A stretch of 64,000 nt of DNA from an uncultured Holophagaceae bacterium (GCA_903913215.1 CAIWKE010000012.1:95704-159703), one strand, 5' to 3'; positions 26,504-35,796 are shown, numbered from the stretch's first letter. The notes: generated from the letters alone by a model not told the origin. Translations and numbers: made by a program.

Positions 26504-27226
26504 CTAGGTCTTCTCGAAGAACAGAACCACCATCCCGAAACCCACGCGATCGCCCTGTTTCAACTCCCGGGGCTCACCGGGGAGGATGCGCTCGCCCCGC
26601 ACGAAGGTGCCATTGGCCACGCCGGGCTCCTCCAGGAGGAAATAGCGCTCGTGCTCGCAAAGGATGCGGGCATGGCGCCGGGACACGCTGAGGTTGTGGT
26701 CCTCGTCCGTGAGGTCGATGTCGGGGTGGATGCCGGTGTTGGGATCGAAGCGGCCGATGAGGGAGCCGTGGGACAGAATGGGATGGGGCTTGCCGCTCAG
26801 CACCGAGACCAAGTTGGCTACCGGGGCTGTGGCAGACTTCACGGGCCGGGCGGCGTCCAGGGCCTCCATCCGCTCGCCCAGTTCCCGATGGCGCTGCACC
26901 AGGCGCTGCATCATCTTCACAGAGACTTCCGGATTCTGCCGGATCATGCGCATGAACGTGCCGCGGTTGATGGCGATGAGGTCCGAATCCTCCAGAGCCA
27001 GGGCCGTATGCTGCCGGGGCAGAGCTTCCAGTAGGCTGCCTTCGCCGAAGAACTCGCCCTTCGCCAACTCCTCCAGCCATTCACCCTTGGGTTCATCGGA
27101 GACATAGAGCCGCACCTTGCCCGCCAAGATGATGTACATCTGCTGGGCCATCTCCCCCTTCTTGAAGATGACCTCGCCTTCGCGGAAGCGCAGCTTGCTT
27201 TGATCGATGAAGCTGGGTTCAGCCAT
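26504..27226 (-). CDS. Cyclic nucleotide-binding and FHA domain protein
   Basis: 240 residues in two modules. The first (about 10-125) is a CRP-like cyclic-nucleotide fold: FKKGEMAQQMYIILAGKVRL, KGEFFGEGSLLEALPRQHTALA, EDSDLIAINRGTFMRMI. The second (about 150-240) is a forkhead-associated domain: GSLIGRFDPNTGIHPDIDL, SVSRRHARI and NGTFVRGERI, which reads phosphothreonine. There is no helix-turn-helix, so it is a signalling adaptor, not a CRP regulator. The ATG at 27226 follows GGGGAGG-like sequence. Partners are unknown. Confidence 0.88.
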   Translation of the reverse strand: MAEPSFIDQSKLRFREGEVIFKKGEMAQQMYIILAGKVRLYVSDEPKGEWLEELAKGEFFGEGSLLEALPRQHTALALEDSDLIAINRGTFMRMIRQNPEVSVKMMQRLVQRHRELGERMEALDAARPVKSATAPVANLVSVLSGKPHPILSHGSLIGRFDPNTGIHPDIDLTDEDHNLSVSRRHARILCEHERYFLLEEPGVANGTFVRGERILPGEPRELKQGDRVGFGMVVLFFEKT

Positions 27227-27337
27227 GAGGGTCCCGGGGAGGATCCTAGATTAACCCATGGGAAGGGATGTATGTAACCTAACGGATTCCAACAAGGACG
27301 GATCCCCACCGGGCAGCACCTCAGATACCCTGGACCC

Positions 27338-28369
27338 ATGTCCATCCTGCGCCTGCTTGCCGCGCCCCTGGCTCCCCTCTATGGGGCCGTGGTTCGTGCC
27401 CGGAACCGGGGCTTCGATGCCCACCCCGAGCGCTGCGCCCGGGCCGACGTGCCGGTGATCTCCGTGGGGAACCTCAGCGCCGGGGGCACAGGCAAGACAC
27501 CCATCACCCTTTTCTTGGCCGAAAGCCTGGAGCGGGCTGGCTGGGCCAATGCGGTCCTTTCCCGTGGCTACGGCGGACGCCGCCCTGTGGATCCCATGAG
27601 CGTTGAGCCTGAATCGGACTCCCGCCAGACCGGCGACGAACCTCTGCTCATGGCCCGACGACTGGGCTCCCGGCGGGTGGTGGTGGGCCGCAAGCGTCAC
27701 GCCGCTGCCCTGCGGGCCCTTTCCCAGCGGCCGGAAGTGCGTTGCCTGCTCCTGGACGACGGCTTCCAGCACCGGGCCCTGCACCGGGACCTGGACCTCC
27801 TGGTGCTGGACGGGGTGCGCCGCTGGGGGGACGGCCGCCTGCTGCCCCTGGGCGACCTGCGGGAGCCCATGGAGAGTGCCCGCCGCGCCCAGGCCCTGAT
27901 CGTGACCCGCGCCGCCCGGGTGCAGGACCGGGCAGAGGTCGAGGCCTGGTGGGCCCGCCACGGCTCCGGTGGCCCCCTCTTCTGGGTGGACTTCTGCCTC
28001 GGGGGGCTGCGCCGCTTCCCAGGCGGAAACCTGGAGCCCATGCCCATCCCTGGCGGGCCCGCCTTTGCCTGGTGCGGCCTGGGCCATCCTGAGGCCTTCT
28101 ATGCGGACCTGCTTCTGGCGGGGCAGCCTTGGGTGGGCTCCCATAGTTTCCCCGACCACCACCTCCCCACGGCTGCGGAACTCCGACGCCTCCAGACCCT
28201 CGCCCGGGCCGAAGGCGCGGGCTGGCTGGTCTGCACCGAGAAGGATGCCGTGAAGTTGCAGCCTGAAGATGCCAGTACCCTGGAGCTTCCCCTCTACGTG
28301 GCCGAGCAGCGCGTCCTGGGCGGTGAGCCGCTGCTGGCCTGGGTGGCAGGCCAGTTGGAAGGCCGGTAG
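27338..28369 (+). CDS. lpxK: Tetraacyldisaccharide 4'-kinase
   Basis: 343 residues. LpxK phosphorylates the 4' position of the lipid A precursor at the inner membrane. Walker A is GGTGKT at 49-54 within VISVGNLSAGGTGKTP; VLSRGYGGRR, DEPLLMARR and LLLDDGFQHRALHRDLDLLV are family signatures, and FPDHHLPT near the end. It shows the organism makes lipid A. The gene stands alone, divergent from the cNMP/FHA gene over 111 bases. Confidence 0.95.
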   Translation: MSILRLLAAPLAPLYGAVVRARNRGFDAHPERCARADVPVISVGNLSAGGTGKTPITLFLAESLERAGWANAVLSRGYGGRRPVDPMSVEPESDSRQTGDEPLLMARRLGSRRVVVGRKRHAAALRALSQRPEVRCLLLDDGFQHRALHRDLDLLVLDGVRRWGDGRLLPLGDLREPMESARRAQALIVTRAARVQDRAEVEAWWARHGSGGPLFWVDFCLGGLRRFPGGNLEPMPIPGGPAFAWCGLGHPEAFYADLLLAGQPWVGSHSFPDHHLPTAAELRRLQTLARAEGAGWLVCTEKDAVKLQPEDASTLELPLYVAEQRVLGGEPLLAWVAGQLEGR

Positions 28370-28458
28370 GTAATCCGCCCGCTTTCCAAATGGTCCTTGG
28401 GTCAGCTATTCTTGCGGCGACCCCACCCATCCATACCCACGGTTTCACGGAGGACACG

Positions 28459-29721
28459 ATGTTCAAGCAACTCGTCCACGGTTCGCTCCTGCTCTCGGCC
28501 CTGGGCCTGCAGGGCGGTGACACGGTCAAGATCGCCCTCACGGGACCCTTCTCCGGGGGGTCGGCCCCCATGGGCACCTCCGCCCGGGACGGCGCCAAGC
28601 TGGCCATCGCCGAGATCAACGCCGCAGGCGGCATCCAGGTGGGTGCCAAGAAGCTGAAGATCGAAGTCATCGAGCGTGATGACGAGGCCAAGAACGAGCG
28701 CGGCGCCCTCATCGCCCAGGAACTGGCCGCCATGAGCGACCTCTCTGGCGTCATCGGCACCGTGAACACCGGCGTCTGCATCGCGGGTGACAAGCACCTG
28801 CAGGAGACGGGCATCACCAAGATCATCTGCCCCGCCGCAGGATCCGCCTCCATGACCCAGTGGAGCAAGGCCGGCGTGAAGGACAACTCCATCTTCAGGT
28901 TCGCGGCCCACGACGGCATCCAGGCCGCCATGGTTGTGGAGGAGGCCATCAACCGCAAGTTCACCAAGGTGGCCGTGGTCTTCGACTCCACCAACTACGG
29001 GGTCTCCGGCCGGGATGACATGCTGGATCAGATCAAGAAGCAGGGCAACAAGCTGACGGTGGTTGCCCAGGAGAAGTTCAACATCGGCGACAAGGACATG
29101 ACCGCCCAGCTGCTCAGGGCCAAGTCCGCAGGCGCCGAGGCCATCCTCATCTGGGGCATCGGCCCCGAGTTGGCCGCCATCTCCAACGGCGAGGCCAAGA
29201 TCGGGATGAAGGCCCCCCTCATCGGCGGCTGGACCCTCTCCATGTCCAACTACATCGACAACGCCGGCAAGAACGGCAACGGCACCCTCATGCCCCAGAC
29301 CTTCATCGAAGAGCCCATCACCCCCAAGGCCAAGGCCTTCATCGACGGCTACCACAAGACCTTCAAGGTGGGCCGTATCCCTTCCCCTGTGGCCGCTGCT
29401 CAGGGCTATGACGCCGTCTACCTCATGGCCGCCGCCGTCAAGCAGGCGGGCAGCACCGACACCCACAAGGTCAAGGAAGCGCTGGAAGACCTGAAGGAGC
29501 CCGTGAAGGGCGTCATCGCCACCTGGAACCATCCCTACGCCAAGTGGGATCCTGCGGACGTCACCACCCACGAGGCCTTCCGCCGCGAGCAGACCGTCAT
29601 GGGCATGGTGAAGGATGGCCATGTGGTCTTCGGCAATGATGCCGACCGCGAGCGCCTCCGTAAGTCCGCCACCACCGCCACTCCTGCCAAGCTCAACAAG
29701 GCCAAGGCCAAAACCAAGTAG
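28459..29721 (+). CDS. livJ: Branched-chain amino acid ABC transporter, substrate-binding protein
   Basis: 420 residues. A signal peptide (KQLVHGSLLLSALGLQG) sends it to the periplasm. The Leu/Ile/Val-binding fold is clear: VKIALTGPFSGGSAPMGTSARDGAKLAIAEIN, VIGTVNTGVCIAGDKHLQE and AQGYDAVYLMAAAVKQAG. GGAGG lies six bases before ATG 28459; the frame upstream is not family-like. Permeases and ATPases follow in order, giving a complete transporter. Ligand may be another amino acid or a small amide. Confidence 0.93.
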   Translation: MFKQLVHGSLLLSALGLQGGDTVKIALTGPFSGGSAPMGTSARDGAKLAIAEINAAGGIQVGAKKLKIEVIERDDEAKNERGALIAQELAAMSDLSGVIGTVNTGVCIAGDKHLQETGITKIICPAAGSASMTQWSKAGVKDNSIFRFAAHDGIQAAMVVEEAINRKFTKVAVVFDSTNYGVSGRDDMLDQIKKQGNKLTVVAQEKFNIGDKDMTAQLLRAKSAGAEAILIWGIGPELAAISNGEAKIGMKAPLIGGWTLSMSNYIDNAGKNGNGTLMPQTFIEEPITPKAKAFIDGYHKTFKVGRIPSPVAAAQGYDAVYLMAAAVKQAGSTDTHKVKEALEDLKEPVKGVIATWNHPYAKWDPADVTTHEAFRREQTVMGMVKDGHVVFGNDADRERLRKSATTATPAKLNKAKAKTK

Positions 29722-29744
29722 CTTCCAGGCCCCAAGCTGATCCT

Positions 29745-29770
29745 CGGGGGGCTTCGGCCCCCCGCTTTTT
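29745..29770 (+). terminator. UUCG-loop terminator after livJ
   Basis: Perfect stem CGGGGGGC/GCCCCCCG around a TTCG tetraloop, then CTTTTT. Placed between livJ and the permease genes, it probably keeps the binding protein more abundant than the membrane parts by partial termination. Confidence 0.9.
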
Positions 29771-29794
29771 CACCCCTTTCGAGACAGGCCTGGC

Positions 29795-30694
29795 ATGAAC
29801 GCAGCGATCATCGGGCAAATGGCGATCAGCGGTGCCCTCATGGGCCTCGTCTACGCCCTCATCGCCTACGGCTTCCAGCTCACGTACGCCACCAGCAAGA
29901 GCATCAACTTCGGCCAGGGCGAGTTGGTCATGCTGTCGGCCTTCTTCAGCCTCACCCTCACCAACCTGGGCCTCACCCACTGGGGCCTGGGCCTGTCCTA
30001 CGCCCTTATGATCCCCGGCGGCCTCCTCTTCGGCGCCCTCATGGGCCTCGTGGTTGAGCGCGCCGGAGTGCGCCTGGCCCTGGAGCAGAAGAGTGAAGGC
30101 TGGATCCTGCTCACGATCATCATTGGCCTCTTCTTCTTCTCCGCTGCCGAGAACATCTGGGGCCGAGACGACCGTCCCTTCCCCACCCCCATTTCCGCTG
30201 ATCCCATCCATGTCCTGGGAGTGGATGTCACCCGCCTGGAACTGTCCGTGGCCGTGGGTGTCTTCGCCATCATGGGCCTCATCGAGCTCTTCAAGCGGCG
30301 CACCCTACTGGGCAAAGCCTTCGAGGCGGTCGCTGCGGATCGCGACGCGGCCGAGCTCATGGGCATCTCCGCCACTCGCACCGTCATGCTGTCCTACGGC
30401 CTCTCCGGGGCCGTGGCGGCCCTGGCGGGCATCCTCGTCTCCCCCATCACCACGGTGGGGCCCACCATGGCCTCGGCCCTCATCCTCAAGGCCTTTTCCG
30501 TCGCCGTGGTGGCGGGCCTGGATTCTGGCTTTGGCGTGGTGCTGGTGGGCATGTTCCTCGGCGTCCTGGAAAGCCTGGCCAGCTACTACGTGGGTAGCGG
30601 CTGGCGGGAAGCGCCGGGCCTCATCCTGCTGATCCTCGCCCTGGCCCTGCGCCCCACGGGCGTGTTCGGCAAAGCCACCATCAGGAAGGTCTGA
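29795..30694 (+). CDS. livH: Branched-chain amino acid ABC transporter permease LivH
   Basis: 299 residues with eight or so membrane helices. Family segments: QMAISGALMGLVYALIAYGFQLTYATSKSINFGQGELVM near the start and DRDAAELMGISATRTVMLSYGLSGAVAALAGIL (the loop touching the ATPase), then VAGLDSGFGVVLVGMFLGVLESL. The start follows GAGACAGG. The next gene begins two bases after the stop. Confidence 0.93.
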   Translation: MNAAIIGQMAISGALMGLVYALIAYGFQLTYATSKSINFGQGELVMLSAFFSLTLTNLGLTHWGLGLSYALMIPGGLLFGALMGLVVERAGVRLALEQKSEGWILLTIIIGLFFFSAAENIWGRDDRPFPTPISADPIHVLGVDVTRLELSVAVGVFAIMGLIELFKRRTLLGKAFEAVAADRDAAELMGISATRTVMLSYGLSGAVAALAGILVSPITTVGPTMASALILKAFSVAVVAGLDSGFGVVLVGMFLGVLESLASYYVGSGWREAPGLILLILALALRPTGVFGKATIRKV

Positions 30695-30696
30695 CC

Positions 30697-32667
30697 ATGC
30701 GACGTCTCCTCTTCCTCCGGGGTGCCGAACTCCTGGCCTTCGCTGTCCTCGGCGCCATTCCTCTGCTGGTGCTGAATGAATATGCCCTGGGCCTGCTGAC
30801 CCTGCTCTCCATCTACGGCATCCTGCTCATCGGCCTGGACGTGACCGTGGGCTACCTGGGCCAGGTGAACCTGGCCCAGATCGCCTTCCTGGGCCTGGGC
30901 GGCTACGCCGCGGGCCTGGTGATCACGAGACTGGGCATGGGCATGGGCCCAGCCCTCCTCGCCGCCACGGCCCTCTGCCTGGTGCTGGGTGGCCTGTTGG
31001 CCCTGCCCGCCCTGCGCCTGGAAGGCCCCCAGTTCGCCCTGGCCACCCTCAGCTTCGCGGCCCTCAGCGCCACGGCCCTCAACGAGCTGGAGAGCCTCAC
31101 CGGAGGCGCCCAGGGCCTCAGCATCGCTCAGCCGCCCATCTTCGGGCACATCCTGACCAAGCCGCAGTTCTACTGGCTCTGCCTGGCCTTCCTGGCCCTG
31201 GTCTGGATGCTCATGCGCAACCTGCTGGCCTCCCAGTGGGGCCGCGCCTTCGAAGCCCTCCGGGACAGCCCCATCGCCACGGATGCCATGGGCGTGGGCA
31301 CCTACCGCCACAAGGTCGCAGCCTTCGCCCTGGGATCTGGCCTGGGCGGTCTGGCCGGCGGCCTCTACGCCCTGAACCTGGGCTACCTGCAGCCCCAGAG
31401 CTTCGGCTACGAGCAGATGATCACCCTTCTGCTGGGCGTAGTGCTGGGGGGCCGCAAGAGCCTCTGGGGGGCCCTGGTGGGTGCCTCGGTCATCGTCCTG
31501 TTGCCCAACCTGCTTTCGAAACACGATCTCTTCTTGGCCTTCAGCGGCCTCGGCTGCGCCATGGCCCTGGCGGCCGGGCTGCGCGGCCTGGTGAAGAAGA
31601 CCACGCGGCCCTTCCAGGCCCTGGCCCCGGTGGTGGCCATGGGCATTCTGGTGGTAGGCGGCTTCTTCGTCCCCAACACGGAAGACTGGCGGAAGGCCAT
31701 CTTCGCCTTGATGCTCTTTTCCGTGGTGGTGGGCCTGCCGGAAGGGCTCATGGGCTTCCTTACGGGGTTCCTCGCCAAGCTCTTCCGAGTGCCCGAGGCC
31801 CCCCTGCCTGAGCCCTCGGATTTGAATTCCGTCCTGCCCACCCACCCCGCCGACGGCTCACCGCTGCTGGTGCTGGATCATCTGAAGCGCTACTTTGGCG
31901 GTGTGAAGGCCGTGGACGACCTCAGCATGACGGTCTGTTCCGGCTCTATCCACGGCCTTATCGGACCCAACGGCTCGGGCAAGAGCACCGTGGTGAACGT
32001 CATCTCAGGCCTCTATACCCCCAGTGGAGGCCGGGTGCTGCTGCACGGCCAGGAGCTGCCCCAGGGCAGTCTCTTCCGGGTGGCTCGGGCCGGCGTGGCC
32101 CGCACCTTCCAGAACCTCCAGCTCTTCGGGGAGCTAACGGCCCTGGAGAATGTCATGGTGGCCCTCAAAGACGTCTACCGCAGCCCGCTGCCCCTGGTGC
32201 TGCTGGGACTGGCCCGCCCCGAGGAACGCCGCGCCCAGGCGGATGCGCTGGCCCTGCTGGAGCTCATCGGGTTGAAAGATCAGGCCCGGGCCAAGGCCAA
32301 GGACCTCACCTATGGCGCCCAGCGCTTCCTGGAGATCGCCCGGGCCCTGGCCCGGAAGCCGGACCTGCTCATCCTCGACGAGCCCGCCGCCGGCCTGGCC
32401 CACCCGGACGTCCTCCAGCAGATCGAGATCATCAAGCGGGTCCACCAGCGCGGTATCACCATCATCCTCATCGAGCACCACATGGACGTGGTGAGCGAAC
32501 TCTGCGATGCGGTGACGGTGCTGGACGGCGGCAAAGTCATCGCCGAAGGCACCCCTGACGAGGTCAAGCGCCATCCCAAGGTGGTGGAGGCCTACCTGGG
32601 CCAGCCCCCGGAGACGGACTCGGCCACCCCCCACACTGATGGCGGCGCTGCGCCGCTGCCCGCCTAG
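30697..32667 (+). CDS. livMG: LivM permease fused to LivG ATPase
   Basis: 656 residues. Residues 1-310 form the LivM permease (GLDVTVGYLGQVNLAQIAFLGLGGYAAG; GRAFEALRDSPIATDAMGVGTYRHKVAAFAL). Two further helices and a short linker (about 305-385) lead into a full LivG ATPase: Walker A GPNGSGKST, signature LTYGAQRFLEIARAL, Walker B LLILDEPAAGLAHPD and H-loop LIEHHMD. In most species these are separate genes. I see no frameshift or internal start that would break the frame, so the fusion looks genuine and would enforce 1:1 stoichiometry. Confidence 0.92.
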   Translation: MRRLLFLRGAELLAFAVLGAIPLLVLNEYALGLLTLLSIYGILLIGLDVTVGYLGQVNLAQIAFLGLGGYAAGLVITRLGMGMGPALLAATALCLVLGGLLALPALRLEGPQFALATLSFAALSATALNELESLTGGAQGLSIAQPPIFGHILTKPQFYWLCLAFLALVWMLMRNLLASQWGRAFEALRDSPIATDAMGVGTYRHKVAAFALGSGLGGLAGGLYALNLGYLQPQSFGYEQMITLLLGVVLGGRKSLWGALVGASVIVLLPNLLSKHDLFLAFSGLGCAMALAAGLRGLVKKTTRPFQALAPVVAMGILVVGGFFVPNTEDWRKAIFALMLFSVVVGLPEGLMGFLTGFLAKLFRVPEAPLPEPSDLNSVLPTHPADGSPLLVLDHLKRYFGGVKAVDDLSMTVCSGSIHGLIGPNGSGKSTVVNVISGLYTPSGGRVLLHGQELPQGSLFRVARAGVARTFQNLQLFGELTALENVMVALKDVYRSPLPLVLLGLARPEERRAQADALALLELIGLKDQARAKAKDLTYGAQRFLEIARALARKPDLLILDEPAAGLAHPDVLQQIEIIKRVHQRGITIILIEHHMDVVSELCDAVTVLDGGKVIAEGTPDEVKRHPKVVEAYLGQPPETDSATPHTDGGAAPLPA

Positions 32668-32676
32668 GAGGCACCC

Positions 32677-33393
32677 ATGCTGCGAGTGGAAGACCTCCAT
32701 GCGGGCTACGGCGCCAGCGAAGTCCTGACGGGCACCACCCTCCAGGTCAAGAAGGGCACCCTGGTGGCACTCATCGGCGCCAACGGCGCGGGCAAGACCA
32801 CCACCATGCGAGCCATCTCCGGCGGCCTCCGACCCAGCCGGGGCAAGGTAATCCTGGACGGCGTGGAAGTGCAGGGCATGGACGCATCGCGCATCGCACG
32901 CGCGGGGCTGGCCCACTCGCCCGAGGGGCGCAAGGTCTTCGGGCCCCTCTCAGTGGAAGACAACCTCCTCCTGGGCGCCTACACCCGCCTGCCCCGCTTC
33001 TTCGGCTATGGCGCCAAGGCCCAGGTGGACCTGGACCGGGTCTACGAGCTGTTCCCCCGGTTGAGGGACCGGTCCAAGCAAGCCTCGGGAACGCTATCCG
33101 GAGGCGAGCAGCAGATGCTGGCCATTGGCCGCGCCCTCATGGCCCGCCCCAAAGTGATGCTCCTGGACGAGCCCTCCATGGGCCTGGCCCCGGTCATCGT
33201 GCAGGAAGTCTTCCGCACCATTCGGCGCCTGAAGGAAGAGGGCATCACGCTGCTCCTGGTGGAGCAGTTCGCCAAGAGCGCCCTGGAAGTGGCCGACTAC
33301 GCCTACGTCATGGAGCACGGCCGCATCGCTGTCGAAGGCACCCCCGCCGAACTGGGCCGCGACGAGCGCGTGCTGGCCGCGTACCTGGGCTGA
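32677..33393 (+). CDS. livF: Branched-chain amino acid ABC transporter ATPase LivF
   Basis: 238 residues: Walker A GANGAGKTTTMRAISG, signature TLSGGEQQMLAIGRALMARPKVMLLDEPSMGLAPV and LLVEQFAKSALEVADYAYVMEHG. It pairs with the ATPase half of the fused LivMG to power the transporter. AGGAGG is just upstream of the ATG and the gene lies nine bases after livMG. Confidence 0.95.
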   Translation: MLRVEDLHAGYGASEVLTGTTLQVKKGTLVALIGANGAGKTTTMRAISGGLRPSRGKVILDGVEVQGMDASRIARAGLAHSPEGRKVFGPLSVEDNLLLGAYTRLPRFFGYGAKAQVDLDRVYELFPRLRDRSKQASGTLSGGEQQMLAIGRALMARPKVMLLDEPSMGLAPVIVQEVFRTIRRLKEEGITLLLVEQFAKSALEVADYAYVMEHGRIAVEGTPAELGRDERVLAAYLG

Positions 33394-33424
33394 GACCGGG
33401 ATTTCGCCCTCAAATAAAAAGTGA

Positions 33425-33472
33425 ACCACCAAGGCACCAAGAACTGACTGCCTTTCTTGGTGCCTTGGTGGT
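33425..33472. repeat. 19-bp perfect hairpin, ACCACCAAGGCACCAAG type
   Basis: A 19-base stem (33425-33443 with 33454-33472) starting ACCACCAAGGCACC, with a ten-base loop, between convergent livF and the aldolase gene. It may end transcription in both directions, but there is no U-tract. The core wording (CTTGGTGCCTTGGTGGT) resembles a small dispersed palindrome I have met in several genomes, so it may be a REP-like element. Confidence 0.7.
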
Positions 33473-33489
33473 GATCAGTTCTTCTTGGT

Positions 33490-34515
33490 TTACAGCTTGC
33501 CCATGGTCTTGCCGGCACTGCGGAGGTCGTTGCAGGCGCGGATGACACGGTCGGCCATGCTCTGCTCGGCCTTCTTCATGTAGGGGCGGGGATCGTAGGC
33601 CTTCTTGTTGCCCACCTCGCCATCGATCTTGAGGACGCCGTCGTAGTTCTTGAACATGTGGTCGGCGATGGCGCGGGTGAAGGCGTACTGCGTGTCGGTG
33701 TCAATGTTCATCTTGATGACACCGTAGTCCAAGGTCTCGTGGATCTCCTGGAGGCTGGAGCCGGAGCCACCGTGGAAGACCAGGAAGGACTGGGCACCTC
33801 CACAGGCCTTGGCGATGGCGGCCTGACCATCCCGCAGGATGGCGGGCTTCAGCACCACATTGCCGGGCTTGTAGACGCCGTGCACATTGCCGAAAGTGGC
33901 GGCCAGCATGTAGCGGCCAATGGGAGCCAGAGCCGAATGGGCGGCCACCATGTCCTCGGGTGTGGTGTAGAGCTTCTCTTTGCCTACATGGCTTGTGTCG
34001 TGGCCATCTTCCTCGCCGCCCACCACGCCGATCTCCACTTCCAGGATCAGCTCGCTGGCAGCGCAGCGGCGCAGCAGTTCTGCGGACTTCGCCAGGTTCT
34101 CCCCAAGGGCCAGCTCCGAGCCATCGAACATGTGGGCGTTGTAGAGGTTCGGGCGACCCGCGGCACGGCGGCGCTCGGTCTCCTCGATGAGGGGCAGCAC
34201 AAAGCCCGCGAGGTACTTGGGATGGCAGTGGTCCGTGTGGAGGGCCACGTTCACATCGTATTGGGCAGCCATGTAGTGCACATAGTCCGCCAGGGCAATG
34301 GCACCCTTGGCCATGTCCTTCACACCCAGCCCGCTCATGAACTCGGCGCCGCCCGTGGAGATCTGGACGATGCCATCCGACCCGGCGGCCTTGAGGCCCA
34401 GCAGGACGGCGTTGGCGGTCTCGGAGGAGGTCACATTGAAGGCCGGGTAGGCGTACTTCTCCTGGCGGGCCTTCTCAAGCATCACGGCGTACTGAGCTGA
34501 ATTCACGACAGGCAT
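33490..34515 (-). CDS. fba: Class II fructose-bisphosphate aldolase
   Basis: 341 residues. A zinc-dependent aldolase that splits fructose 1,6-bisphosphate in glycolysis and joins trioses in gluconeogenesis. Metal and substrate segments: NVALHTDHCHPKYL (zinc His and catalytic Asp), EVEIGVVGGEEDG, ATFGNVHGVYKPGN and FHGGSGSS, then GVIKMNIDTDTQYAFT. I prefer ATG 34515 because GGAG lies six bases before it; the ATG at 34521 touches the same GGAG. pfk lies just upstream on the same strand. Confidence 0.95.
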   Translation of the reverse strand: MPVVNSAQYAVMLEKARQEKYAYPAFNVTSSETANAVLLGLKAAGSDGIVQISTGGAEFMSGLGVKDMAKGAIALADYVHYMAAQYDVNVALHTDHCHPKYLAGFVLPLIEETERRRAAGRPNLYNAHMFDGSELALGENLAKSAELLRRCAASELILEVEIGVVGGEEDGHDTSHVGKEKLYTTPEDMVAAHSALAPIGRYMLAATFGNVHGVYKPGNVVLKPAILRDGQAAIAKACGGAQSFLVFHGGSGSSLQEIHETLDYGVIKMNIDTDTQYAFTRAIADHMFKNYDGVLKIDGEVGNKKAYDPRPYMKKAEQSMADRVIRACNDLRSAGKTMGKL

Positions 34516-34566
34516 GGGCATCTCCAGGTGGTTGATTGGAACGAATGATCTTCGATTGTTGATTCT

Positions 34567-34623
34567 ATCTCAGCGCGACCCTACGCCTCTGCGTATTGCC
34601 GACTCCCCTAGAAGCGCTGAGAT
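34567..34623. repeat. Inverted repeat between pfk and fba
   Basis: Ten-base arms ATCTCAGCGC (34567-34576) and GCGCTGAGAT (34614-34623) around a 37-base loop that holds a smaller ACGC-CTCT-GCGT hairpin (34583-34594). Lying between pfk and fba, which read in the same direction, it could tune fba expression. Arms match the repeat at 15006-15057. Confidence 0.55.
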
Positions 34624-34635
34624 CCCACCAGGAAT

Positions 34636-35745
34636 CTAATCCCCGAAGCTGATCCCCAGATCCCGGCCGGTCTGCAGGATGTCGCAGTCGAGGGGCACGG
34701 CCTTCATGCGGCCCGCCACCTCCTCCAGGGGGACGTAGATGACGTTGGGGAAGGCCAGGGACACCATGATGCCGCTCTGGCCCTCGTGCAGGGCCCGCAC
34801 CGCCGCGGCACCGAAGCGCAGCGCCGCCAGGCGGTCGAAGCTGGTGGGACTGCCGCCCCGCAGCAGATGACCCAGCACCACCACTCGAGACTCCTTGCCC
34901 GTGATCTCCTGAAGGGCCTTGGCGGTCCACTCGCCGATACCGCCCAGACGCTCGGCGTGACCCACACCGGCCGCCTCCAACACGGCACGATGGCCATGGG
35001 TGGGGTTGGCGCCCTCGGCCACCACCACCAGGGTGTACATGCGCCCCTCCCGATCGCGGGTGCGGATCTTCTGAGCCACCTTCTCCAGATCGAAGGGGAT
35101 CTCGGGGATGAGGATCGAATGGGCACTCCCGGCGATGCCAGAGTTGAGGGCGATCCAGCCGGCGTAGCGGCCCATCATCTCCACCACCATCACCCGCTGG
35201 TGGCTTTCGGCGGTGCTGTGCAGGCGGTCCAGACAGTCCGTGGCGAAGGCCACGGCGGTGTCGAAACCGAAAGTGGTGTTGGTCTTGTCCAGGTCATTGT
35301 CGATGGTCTTGGGCACGCCCACGATCTTCAGACCCTTCTGGTGCAGGACGTTGGCGATGGTGAGGGAGCCGTCGCCGCCGATGGAGACCAGGGCGTCCAG
35401 CTCCTTGCGGGCGAAGAACTCCAGGATCTCGTCCGTGCGGTCCACTTCCTTGATGGTGCCGTCGGACATCTTGAGGGGGAAGCGCAGGGGATTGCCCTTG
35501 TTGGTGGTGCCCAGGATGGTGCCGCCCAGGTGACCGATGCCCCGCACCCGTTCCCGGGTGAGACGGAACACGCCGCCATCGGGATAACGCTCTGGGAAGA
35601 GGATGCCGTTGAAGCCCTCGCGGATGCCGTAGACCTCCCAGCCCAGGTTGGAGGCGGCGATGACCACGGCCCGGATCACAGCGTTGAGACCCGGCGCATC
35701 CCCTCCGCCCGTGGAGATCGCGATGCGACGAATGGCATTGGACAT
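34636..35745 (-). CDS. pfkA: 6-phosphofructokinase
   Basis: 369 residues. Catalytic segment PKTIDNDLDKTNTTFGFDTA at 145-164; nucleotide loop GGDGS at 123-127. Gly126 in the GGDG motif favours ATP over pyrophosphate, while Lys146 in PKTIDND is shared with pyrophosphate-linked and mixed-substrate (group III) enzymes, so the phosphoryl donor should be tested and not assumed. MVVEMMGRYAGWIAL binds fructose 6-phosphate. AGGAAGG precedes the ATG. It lies between glgP and fba in a sugar-degradation block. Confidence 0.93.
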   Translation of the reverse strand: MSNAIRRIAISTGGGDAPGLNAVIRAVVIAASNLGWEVYGIREGFNGILFPERYPDGGVFRLTRERVRGIGHLGGTILGTTNKGNPLRFPLKMSDGTIKEVDRTDEILEFFARKELDALVSIGGDGSLTIANVLHQKGLKIVGVPKTIDNDLDKTNTTFGFDTAVAFATDCLDRLHSTAESHQRVMVVEMMGRYAGWIALNSGIAGSAHSILIPEIPFDLEKVAQKIRTRDREGRMYTLVVVAEGANPTHGHRAVLEAAGVGHAERLGGIGEWTAKALQEITGKESRVVVLGHLLRGGSPTSFDRLAALRFGAAAVRALHEGQSGIMVSLAFPNVIYVPLEEVAGRMKAVPLDCDILQTGRDLGISFGD

Positions 35746-35796
35746 GGTCAGCCTTCCTATGGGATTCCAAGGTCAAGTATAGAAGAGTTTAGCCCA

